Part shown: positions 48,901 to 60,900 of the stretch, piece after piece
Layout: the number at the start of each line of letters is the position of its first letter
How positions within the stretch are numbered: position 1 is the first letter of the stretch
Assembly (NCBI RefSeq): GCF_028769735.1
Contig: NC_088175.1
Coordinates: 1,922,001-1,986,000 of the forward strand
Source: Zonotrichia leucophrys gambelii
Taxonomy: Eukaryota; Chordata; Aves; Passeriformes; Passerellidae
DNA: 64,000 bases
Direction: 5' to 3'
Program-made: the position numbers and the translations under genes
The notes under the pieces: generated by a model
Database searches by the model: none
What the model saw: only the letters and a program-made list of their open reading frames with translations
Told to the model about the DNA's origin: nothing

Positions 48901-51900
48901 CAGCACTTTTCTTGAATACCACTATGGACTGTGCTCAGCCATTGCCAATGAGGTCAAGTTAAAGCTAAATATCTGGGATGTGAAATATGGGGCTAAAGAG
49001 TCTGTGGAATCACTGCTGGAAAATTGGAATGTAAGTTTCAGATATATGTATCACAGCCTGATGGTAATTCTTTCCTCGCTCTCTTTGATTGTAGTCTTAT
49101 GTCATCTGAAGATATTATAGCTGGTAGAAGCATGGTGGACTGGTGAAATCTCAGATTTATTCAAAGAAGGGCAGGTAGACCTCCCTAGAAGCTTTTCTTG
49201 CCCCCAAAATCTTCCATTTTGCTATGAATGAGATTTCTTTCTTCAGTCTCTGGAAGTAACACAAACCATGACTGTGATTTTCTCTCTGCCTGTTTTGATT
49301 CTTTATTGTGAAGATTTCTTTCTTTCTCTATTATTTATAGAGCCATTTGTAGCAGCCCTTCCCTAGCTCCAATCCACAGAACCCTCTCTGGGGTAGTTCA
49401 GTAGTTGCTTTTTTCAAAACCAGCCATTATTCACACTGCTGCCTCTTCCTTTTCCCAGCTTCTTTACCTCCTCATGCTTTGTGGTGAATATGAATTGTCT
49501 TGTTCTATTACACTTTATGCTTAGCTCAGTTTCTGGACTCAAGTTATGAAACTGATGTAGGCTTTTAGGGGGATATAGATTGCCCAACCCCAAATAGTGA
49601 CAAGGGATACTGCATCAAGAGTAGAGGCAGAGGTGAAGATGCTGATGCCTCCAGTTTTTTCCCTTCTCAAGTTAATGAGATTCCTTGTGAATTCTATCTT
49701 AGTGGACTTTATAGGATTTTCAGACTGGCAAATCCACAGTTAAATTAGTGGGAATTTCACCAGCCTCAGTACTGTGGAAGGAGGCAACAATAGGTTGTAT
49801 AAAATAGCAGTTTCCTGAGCAGTGTCAGCCTCACCCTGTGGTGAGATGGTCATGCAGAGTTAATCTGTGCTGAGTTTGTTGGTTCAGTTGGTTTCATAAA
49901 TACTTATTATCATGTTGTTTCTACAGTTGTAGCTCATGGTCTTGCTCAAGCTGATAGAATGCAGAGCTTTGCCAGGGAGTTTAGGGCTTGTTTAGGGTTT
50001 AGGGCTTGTCACAGTCACAAGGGAGGTTGTTTTGTACCCTGCTGGGTAGGACATTCGTAGGAGTGGAAAGTGCTGAAGTGAGATCAGCTCAGAGAGGGGC
50101 TGAGGATCAGCCCTCACTCCCTGTGCACACACGAGTGTCCTCCTCTGCTCCCATTTCTTCCTCTTTCACCCTCTCCATCCCCAGTTTGTTTTATCTGTCA
50201 GAAGTGAGGCATCTCAATGTTCCTGTACATGCAGGGAAGCCCACCTTCTGCTTTCACCACATTTTGGCTTATGTGACTGAGTTCTGCCTGACTGGTTCTA
50301 GATGCCATTTCTCAGTATTGCCCTGGGGCTGTAACTTTTTGGAGCAAGCATTCCTGACTCATGCAGGGCTGTGGCTCAGGCAGTGGCATTCAGGTACTCA
50401 TAGTTCTATTTACTTTACTCTCTGCACAAGCAGAGTAAAAGAACAAGTTTGTTTCAGACTAAAGGGTGCAGCTGAGTTGCTGGGTGGGCTTTGCTCAGTT
50501 TACATTTAAACTGTAGGTTGTAGGTTCATATTGCAAAAAAAACAAAAGTGTCCCAAGCTGTATTTCTTACTCAGTTTTGTGCCATTCAGTGTACCCATAT
50601 CAATTACTTTTCACTTTGAGCAGAATTTCATTGAAGAAAAGAAACTTGAAACACAACTAGACACTGCTACTCACATCTGTGAAGACTTGAAAAACATAAA
50701 ACATCCTGACTTGGGTAAGCTTATGCACATAAGTTGGTATGAAGATCTCTATTTTGAATATACTCTTTATTTCATTTAATCTATATACAGTAACTATTTT
50801 GAAGTAAAGTGCTGCCCCCAGTTTTAATTCCATCTACTGTTCCATGTAAGCAGTGTTTCTGTATAATTAAGCTCTCTGTTCCCAAATGTGTAACAATAAT
50901 CCCTATTCCACTTCCTAGCTGGAGATCCTCAAGAAATCAGCAAACTTTTGAAGACAGTGGAGTCAAAGATTTCTACATGTAAAGAGTATATTTCCAATGT
51001 AAACACCACTCTACAGAAAGTCCTGTCCTCCTGGAGTAATTACACAGAAAACATCCATTTACTAAAGACATGGCTGGAAGAAAACAGAAATGAGGATCCA
51101 AAAGAGGTACATGGTTGGATTTCTCTTTGTTTGACAGAGATACTTCAAAGCCTTCTGGAAGAAAAACATTAAATCTCACAGTGGCTGCTGTTGTTGCTTT
51201 TCTGCTTTTCATTTTGGAAATAAATGTTTGACAGGGTTCTGCTTAAAATTATTTCAATGCCTCTGTCTAGATCCCTGCTGAGGTACTGGCAAAGAGGAAT
51301 TCGATTCATGGTTCCTTAAATGAAGCTGGAAACCATCTCATTGAAGTCAGCAAAGAGCAAGTTGGATCAAATATTGCCAAAGAGCTGAAGAAACTGAACA
51401 GGAGATGGGCAAAGTTCATCAAGAGGACACACTTTGTGAGTTACAAGTTACTGTTTCTCTTTGCCATGCAGCCATCTAAGTCATCTTTCCTAGATTTACC
51501 AGTTTGCTAATCAGAGATTGATCAATCTTTCAGTCAGCTCAAGGTTGCCAGTTTTACAGCTTGAGGAACAGAGTACACAGCAGCATCCATTCTAAATCTT
51601 TCTGGCTCAGTAAAATTCTCATTATAGCAGGGTGGAAAATGTTCAATTTTTAAACTGAAATCTCAAAACCACTTACAAAAGGAAATCTTATTGCAGAATG
51701 AAGCTCTTAATTCAGTGCTCGGGGTGGAAATAATCAATTTACCTGTGTTAAATTTTACAGACTCTGTCTTAGCTGGTAGAAAGTAATTATTGCTGCATAG
51801 ATATTTCTAAGGTTATGCAACTTTTCACCAGCTCACTTGACAGGTTTTTAGGCTGCTGTAAATCCCTATACAACTTGCCTAATGTTATACATATTACAGT

Positions 51901-54900
51901 CCCTAGAGTGCTTTCACAAGAATGACATTTTCACTCTGCCTGGGAATATTAGAACTCTTAATTTTCTGAGTTGAGCCTTTCATTGACATTTATTAAAGCT
52001 ATTGCTGTGACAGTAAACGGTGGCAAAAAATTGCTGCTACATTTTTGTAGGAGATGAGTTTAGTGAGAATGCAATAAAATCAAAGGAAGCAATCAAAGGG
52101 TGAGGGAAATCCAGAGTTTGCTAGAAAAACCCTTAATAAGAGATGCATCAAGGAAATATATTGAGGAATCAGATAAGTGAGGTGCAAGAAGCCTGTCTAA
52201 GGTTTTAAGGACTTCCTGAGTTATTTTTGTGGCATTGCTTTGGACATTATGGCTATCAAATATATTATATTTATTTTTAATACAAAATGCAAGACCAAAT
52301 GCTGGAGCTCTGGCCTGTGACTGCCAATACCATTAATGTCAGTGCATTTCCTGATCTTTATTTGACCAACACCAGCTGCTGTTCTTGGACAATTCCCTGC
52401 TGTGGGCTGGGAGATGCTGCAGCACAGGAGTTTTCTCCATAGTAGTGTTGCTGCTTGTAGGGGAGGGGACAAGGGGACAGATTGTGCTCTCCCACCTGCC
52501 CTCAGGGCTGAGGAACTGAGCCTCACTTGGTTTATATATCAATATGTTTGGCATTTATTTCTCCTTTGATCCCTGTTGAGTGCTAAAGCTGGGAAGTGAC
52601 CCAAGTGGTGACTGTGTTGGAGGAGGGCAGTGGGGAGGTGATGGGAATGAACATCTCACCTTGCTCTTTGTTGACAGCTCGGAGAGGAGAGCACAAATGC
52701 TGCTGAAGAGACCACAGAGCTTCCAGGGAGCCTGGAGAAAATTGAAGAGCTGCTTGGAGGAGTGGACAGCTGGGCAGCAGAGATGGGACATCTCCTTAGC
52801 AAGATCAGTCACAAGGAGCCTGTGGAACCTGAGCTGGAGGAACATTTGCAGGTGAAAATGCTGTTTAATATACTTGTTCCTCAGATTCTCATCTTGCAGC
52901 ACAGATTTGTGGCTGGGGTAAAATGAGGCATCATCAGTGAAGCAGAACTTAATGTGGATTTTGTGCTGTAATATTTGTAAGAAGTCAAGACAGTGCTTGT
53001 GCCTTGTTGTTATTTCCCAGGATCACTCCCAGATGAGCTGTGAGTGAATCCTCCACCCTCAGTGTGTCCAGCTGACCAGCAGGTGCCAATGAAATGCTGT
53101 TGGTGCCACTGATCAGCAGCTTGTTCTTGAGTGATATTAATTACTCCTGTCCAGCAGAGCACTTGGAGCAGACCAGAGCTCTGCAAGTTGCCAATTGGAG
53201 TCGTTCCCCTGGTCACACAGGGCTGTTATCATCTACTCTCCAATGTGGGGAGGAGGTTTGGGACATCTTGGCTGTATTCAAGGCTTACCCATCAAAAGCT
53301 GGGATGCTTGAAGTATTTTCAGCAGCACATGGGGTTATTTGGGAATCTCATCTTATAGCTAGTTGTTAGAAATATCCTCAAAGAGCACAAATTAACTTCT
53401 AACAATAAATTCCACTAGTCAGTATTGTTTCCCTGGGATTACCCCCAGCTCCCAGCAGATGGCAGATGAAAATCTGTGTATATAACTCAGCAGCTTCAAT
53501 ACAAAGTCTGATTTATTTTCTTCACCTGCCAGTAAAGGTGAGATAGAATAAAGATGCCAAGATTTGCAGTGAAGAAGTTGAGGCTCTGTCTTATGTTGTC
53601 TTTACTACTTCTGCAACAGGGCCTGTATAAACTGATGGAGTGAAGGTGACCATCAACTCCTTTGTGTAACTGCTGTAAATAAGCAGAAATACTCTTTATT
53701 TCATTTAATCTGTATACTGTGGAAATATATCTGGTAACTGTGCACCAGAATCAGTGTTAGTTTTCTCATGATTTGTGCCTTCTTGCAGAGAGCTTAGCTG
53801 TTGCATATAGGTAATGCCTTACAAAAGAAAAGTCTTGTAAAAAAATAGTTTAAGCCCTACTATCCAGCTAAGCCGGCAACTAGCTTCTAAGTTCCCATGT
53901 GAAAAAATCATGAAAATGAGAATCAGTTAACACAAAAATCTATTCTTGTATGAGAACTGTTCACACCTACAAAAACAAAGAGTCTGTCCCATGAGAATCC
54001 CTGAAGAAAACATGTAAACTAACAAAAAATAGAGAAGTTTAATAGACATGCACCCTAGCCATTTACCAGCCAATAAACTGAGTATCAGTGTATTGTTAAC
54101 CAGTTAGCTTGAACACAGTGTCTTCTGGTATTCCTATGAAAATATGAGCTATGCAATACAAATTCAGCTTTTCTGCAGGAAGAATCAAAAGTCCTGTCAC
54201 TTTTTACTGCAACATTTACCTGACAGATTTGGAAGTACGAGAGATGAAAAGTATCAGTTGATCTTTTTGTAATCACAGGAATATATTTATAAAATAAGCC
54301 TCATTTTGCAGTGTGACTCTAGTTTGTAAAAAAAAAAAAAGTGAAATAACAAAGGACACCCTGAAATAGAGCCTCCAAACATGTGGCTGGCATTGTACCT
54401 CCATGTCTGGGGGTAGGAGAGATCAGGTCACTCGTTACCTGCAGTACAATAGGTCAAGATCCAGAATAAATCTCTGATTATGATTAGGAGAATGCTAATT
54501 GACAACTTCAGACAGGAGAAATGTGTTGAATATTCATAGGTAGAAACAGCTCTAATAAGGACTTTCCATGATAAATATTCAAGCATGGCACACTACTCCT
54601 GCATGCAGGGCACCCAGCTGCTTTCCTGCCTTGCAGTGCTGAATACTACAAGGAAATCTGAGCCTTGCTGTGTGCTCACTTTGGATGACTTCATGATCAG
54701 ATGCTGCATATCCAAATGTGTGGTTTCATTTGGGAAGCTGCTTGGATGAGAGAGCACATTTTAAAAACACATCTGATTGGCTCTGTGGCAAAGACACAGG
54801 AGGTGTTGCACTGACAGAAAGAAATTGCTTCAGCAAACAGAATCCCCTGTGGATGGCAGCAAATTTCTTTCTCTCCACACAGAGATTTTACAGTGCAGTA

Positions 54901-57900
54901 CACTGACCATCGCTGGAATGTGAGGCTTACCCTTACCAAGTATCAACCATCCATGATCAAGGCTGGCTTTTTCACTCTGTTTGTTTAAACAAAAAGACAA
55001 ATAAACACTTGTAAAGGCTTCTAATGCTTTTTGTTCAAACCAGAGTTTGGCTGCAAGAGGATCCTCGTGCCAAGACCAAGTTGTGGCAGCAGAAAAGATA
55101 CTGCAATCCCTGAGGCAGAATGTTTCAAGTCAGGTGTTGCAGCAGCATTCTCACACCACTGGGCTGGAGGCACGAATTAAAGAAGCCAGAGACAAAGTAG
55201 AGGTACTTGTTTATAAACACACAGATATCTCTAATTTTACCATTGCAGAGTATGGAAAACTCTTTGTCAGTCATGTGAAATAGAAAAGGTTCTGTACTGT
55301 TGGAATCAGTCTCCCAGACTCTCGTCAGGGCAAAATCTGGAACATTTCCAGGATTAGTATCTCCAACTTGAAAAACTTGAGTGATGTTATGAAGCAATAA
55401 CTGTGTAATTACTGACACTCAGGTGTATTCTGAAAAGTCTCTTTCTTCCAAGGCTGTCATGGGTGACCTGAACAACATCTTGTCCAAATCTGAGAAGAAG
55501 CCCTCAGAGAAGGAAGCTTTGCTCAATTTTGAAGAATCACAGAAAGAACTTGAGGCCTCCATTTCAAAGGCTGTGCAACTTGTCAGTCAAAAATTAAGTC
55601 CTGAAGAATGTATTTCAAGATATGAGGTGGGTTTGTGTTCTGAACCAGCTGAATCTGAGTAGTTCTGAGGGCTATGTGGTCTCTAAAAGTCTGAAGTAAG
55701 AAAAGTACTGACCTTTTTGGTTTTTGGTAGCTATTAATGCTTTGCTGAGTTTTCTGATTTAGCACTTTATTAACTTGGCAGACAACTTGAATGAAGAAAC
55801 ATAAATCTGTTTGGCAGTTTATTCAGTGCCCTCTCCTAAATTACTCCATCAGAACTCATAATTTTCAGAACTACAGCTCTTTCCTTTTTTTTTTTTTTTT
55901 TTGACCTGATCAATAATTAAGCTTCCCATCAAGAATGACATGCCTGAATTCTTGGGCAGGTTATTATAAATACTAAACCTCCTCTTTTCCCCAGAGGGTA
56001 GTTGGTAAATCAAATATCCTGTCTCAAAATGTGGATCTCTTAAAGGGGTTTTGGAGATGGAAGTGCCCAAAATCTGTTGCCTGGTGTGGCAGAGAGGCTG
56101 GGTGACCAATGTGGCAGGAGGGGCACAGAGCTCATTGCAGGCCATCCTGGAGGTGCCATGGTGCTGATGGAGACTTTTCACCCTTTTACTGCCCACACCC
56201 ATGGGACACAGCCTCAGGTATTCCCTAGGGAACAGGCAGAGTTCAGCAACCTTCATCTTTTGTCTTTGGTACCAAATTTTCCCCTGAAAGCACAAGAACA
56301 GCACCTGCTTTTCTCCATAAAGCATCCACTGATTCTGCAAGCTTTTGCAGATAAACAGGGCTGGAGAATGCCCTTGTACCCACCCACAGCAGAACCACAC
56401 ACCCCATATGTGTGATGTATACATTGTCATTTTGTTGGTTAAATAAGTTATGTTCACTTCTCTTTGGTTTTCATTATGATGTCTGAGTTTTGTTTTGGTT
56501 TTTGGTTTTTTTTTAGGAAGCTTTTAATGCTTTGGACAATAAAGTTCTTGACAAATTTTTGAAAGCAGCTGAACTGCTGAAAAATATTTCATCTGACCAT
56601 GAGAAGCTGTTGGTGGAAGATGATGTTCGTAGGAGATGGGAGGTGAGATAATGCAGGAATGAGAATCCACTGTCTGGTCTCATTAGGCCTGGCATCTTTG
56701 AAAGCCATTTTTTTCTTGTCACAGTGTGTTCTGGTGTTTTTATTTGCTGTGTAACATTGTCTCACCATCCCACGGGAACATTGCTTTGTATTTTGCAGGC
56801 AGTTCGTCAGGAAATTGTATCCTATGTCCAGCTCATCATAGAAAGGGAAAAAAAGAAATTTAATGCAACTTTAAAAAAAATTAATAAGCAGTTAGGCAAA
56901 GAGAAGAAACTCCTAAGTATGGATAAAACCAAAGGGCTCATCAAGGAGCATGAGGTACCTGACACATTCCTTTTCTGTCTCAATTTGTGAATGCTTTGCT
57001 GTCCTTCTTCCTCCTTTTTTGGGTTCATTATCTGTGGAGCAGGGCCCTTGTGCTCTGTGTTATGTAAACACCGAGCAGAGAGGCCACCAAAATGATTTCT
57101 TTACCTTTTTTCACTGCAGCTATATTAGTGTTCTTGCAAACTTTTAGAATTAACCCTTTGTTGAGTAGGTGGTATCCTTTTTCCATTTTTCTCCCACACT
57201 TTTAGTGTATCTTGAATTCACTCAAGGAAGTATAATAATTGATAAGGAATATTTTAAAAATATTCTACTTTTTCTGTAGTCAGTAGGACACTTCTATCTG
57301 ATGTCAGGGTGAAGAAAACTTGGGACCAAAATTAAAAATTGTAGAACATAATGAATTTCTAAATCAAGCAAGAGTCAGTGTAGTCATGTGAATATAGTTG
57401 GGAACATGTTGCCAGAAATCCTAATTTACTTTCTGGCTCTATTTTAGAAAGAACCAAGAAAAGATAAGTGTGTGTTGGTTTGACAACTTAGACTTTTAAG
57501 AGCACTCAACCAAGATAATGGAAGTATAAAAAAATATATGAGAATAATATATGAGAATAATCCTGGTGTTTTAGCATGGGGTTATTATATTGATTTTTCT
57601 TTGTTTAGGCCTTTTTTTCACACGAAGGCAGCATGAAGGAACTTAACAAGTCTTTGGAAGACCTTAAAACATTGGCAAGACTCTCAGAAGAAGCTGTCCC
57701 AGGGATGCAGACACTCACTGCAGACTGTGAGAAAAGGCTAGAAAAGGTTCAGCAAATGGTGGCAGACACTTACACAGCACTGCTGGCTCGTGTTGGAAAA
57801 GGACAGCCCCCTCAGAAAGGGTGGGTGGCTGAGCCATGGGATGTTGTAGCTTTATAGAAATCATTTTTACACATAAATTTTGGGATACTCTAATGTGTTT

Positions 57901-60900
57901 TGGTAGTACATTACTGTGGCCAGCTGTGCATTCAAACACTTAAAGTATTAAGTTTCATAAACTGGCAAGTACTATGTTTGATTATCCTTCAACACAGCTG
58001 CACTGTTTTAAACCTTGAGCTAGGATATTTTTTTTCCCTTTGCATTTAATATTTTGTTCTTGTAGGAACTCCATTTTGGCTTCTGAGAATGGAGAAGAGT
58101 CTGGTTCTTCTCAAGAAATTGACAGCCTTATGGTGCAGGAGGTAAGAAGTCCAGACTTACTGATGGAAAACAGTGCTCTGTCAAAGGGAGGTCATTGCCA
58201 GGAGGAAAAAGTGTTTATTTCTCTTACTGTTTTTATTGTGATAAGACCTTGGGCCTCTGGTTAGGAATCCAAACCCCACTGTGCTTGTGAATGTAGATTA
58301 AGTAAATAATAAAAATTAACATGGGAGCAGCAGCATTCGGCATCCTGAGAAGATGTGAGCCTCCAGACTGGAATTATATTTTGCAAAAAAGTCATTTTCA
58401 GGTGTAAAGGTTATGTGGGAAGCTGTGTTCAAGTGAAAATCCCCCGTAGTGTCCCAGTAATAGAACAATTTTCAGAGGACAGAGTCCTAGTGAAGAGTTG
58501 GAGGCATTTGTCTGTATCTGTGAAAAGAATGAATGAGCTGGATGCAAATATTCCAAAATTTGTTCTTTGGGCTTGTGATTGGGTTCAAACACATCTTGAA
58601 TTCATGAATGGCTTCTCTCATCTCCTCTGGGACACATCAAACCATCCCTTCCTTCAGGAGCTCACAGATGATTGTTAGGCTTTGCTGTGTATTGCACAGG
58701 GTATTGTGGAGGTCACTGTCACCCTTTTTATTTTTACTCAGACCTCAAGACCTGCTGCAGATGCAGTTTTGGAGCCAGATGTGAAGCACCACAATGGAGA
58801 GAGCTGTGCAGATGAGTTTGAGGAAGATGGTGAATTGGCCATACCAGCTTTGTTAGAGAGGTAATTTTTAAAGGAGAAAATGCATTGTTGTTAAAGTATG
58901 ATGCTGTGCTAGACAAATTAGCTCACAAATTCATTGAATGTACTAAACATAAGGTGCATTTTTGCTATGCAGAACCCTGTTCTTTTTTCTGCTACAGTTT
59001 ACTGAATATTGATCTGTAATTTATAGGGAAGCACTGCAGTAACTAAATGCTTCGAGCATTAGGATTTTGTAGCAAGAATATTTTTAGCTATGAATGTTTT
59101 ACTCATTTTCTTGGGCTAGGAAAGTCTGCATCTGCCTTACTAATAACTTCAAATATTGTAAAATAAAGAAATGTGTCAGGTTTTTTAGAGAACTGACACT
59201 TTTACTTTGGTAAAACTGAATTTAGAGAATGCAGGCTGGCATTTAGATTTGAAGATTAGCCATATGAGCAATCTGTTTAATATGTTGCTCAATTATGCAT
59301 TATTCATTCATTTTGGACTTAAATAAAATATGTACTTGCAATAGACTGTGCTTATTTTTTGATGGCACTCTGTTGATCAGTGAGTCCCGTACCCTGAGAT
59401 GTTCCATTTAATTAAAAGTAATATTCTCTCTGAAAGTGTTTGCATCTTTCCTTAGCTTTAATACACAGAGAAGTAACCTGGAGGAACTTCTACGTCACAG
59501 CAGAGATAAAGTAACATCTGACTTTACTGATGAAATAAAAGACACTTCATCCCTTAAGTTTAAGCTGTTTGAACTGGAGGCAAGTATTCATCTTTTAAAA
59601 ATACACCTGGTGCCTAAATTGTTATTTTCTCATGTAGAGCAGTCACTTCTCTGTTACATATATTATATATTGCCAAGTGAAAAGCAGCATCCTTGCAACC
59701 ATATGTGTTAGAAGAAGGGAAATCAAGGATTTAGGATTCAACAGAACTGCATTGCTGCCTAGCACTGGAGTTTTGCAGGTGTTGCTGAAAGAAAAGAAGA
59801 AATTGGTGGCTTTGGGTTTGTTGTCTGCAGGCTGAAATAGGTGTAATGGGAAAAAAACTGCAGAAAGGAGCTTTTTGTTTGTCAGCAGAGATGGCCAGGG
59901 CTGCAGGAGTCATCAGAGTTGAACCACCAAATGGTGTTTGTGCAAAATGGAGCTGTTCCAGGACATATAAAACTTGGTTAGGTTTGTGAGGTCCTTGAGG
60001 CGACAGCAAAAGGCACAGAGTTGATGTTGACAAGTTTATTACTGCAATTTTTTATTTCCTTTCTTGAAAGAACTACAAAGCCTCATCAAGAATCTCAGAA
60101 CTTGGTTCAGTTCTACATTTGTTTTTCTTCTGAACATAGCTAGGTGGAGATATTTTCATTCTTGTAGTAAGAATGCCTGGCCTGTTATTTATTGACCCTT
60201 TTATAAAATGTAGCCAAGGCATATATCTGACATAGAAATTCTCACTGTAAAATGTTACTGGAAATTTGCATGCAGCTAAAAGCTGGGTCTTGAAGGAGAA
60301 AAAAGGCAGTAGATATTCTTACTTTCAAATGATGTTTTCACTGTTTTTGTAGAGACTCTTGTGACTAGTTTTATGAAATGTCCACTGAGAAATACAGGAT
60401 CATATTAATGCATTAGAGTTGCTTGTCTTCTAGGAAATGATAGACATGGAATTCACGTCGGGTTGGAAAGAATTGGAAAAGATCTCATCTACCTTAGAAA
60501 ATCTTGTGTCTGAAGTGCAGCAGGCTGCTCTCTCTGAGGCAAGGAACAAGCTACAAAGCGAGTGGAAAGAACTTCAGGATATGATAAGTATCAGGTATAA
60601 AATAACACTTTATGGTGTTAGCTAAGGAATTGTAACTAATTGTGTATGTTGTGAAGAGAATAATTTGTGTTGGAGAAAATAGCTGCACATTTTTAACCTT
60701 TTCTTCATTGCAAAAAATTAGGCTGTTCTTAATTTTTCTTTATTCATATACACATGGAAGACAGTGTGAGTCTCCCCAAGAAGATCAGAGACAGATCTTT
60801 TTGACATAACTGTGCAATATTCCCATTTATTGCTGTTATTTCCTTTCATCTTTTGGTTAAATTCACAATGATTCACATTGCTTTTCTCATTAATCAGAGA

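Noticed and set aside
49980..50005. TTTAGGG/TTAGGG-like units suggesting an interstitial telomere repeat
   Set aside because: Only a few imperfect units with other bases between them.
50006..50509. 167-codon open frame in intron 14
   Set aside because: No ATG at its start, no domain, and lies wholly within an intron of a well-supported gene.
58355..58678. Open frame in intron 24 that might be an extra exon
   Set aside because: Exons 24 and 25 already join in frame, and its product does not resemble nesprin rod sequence.
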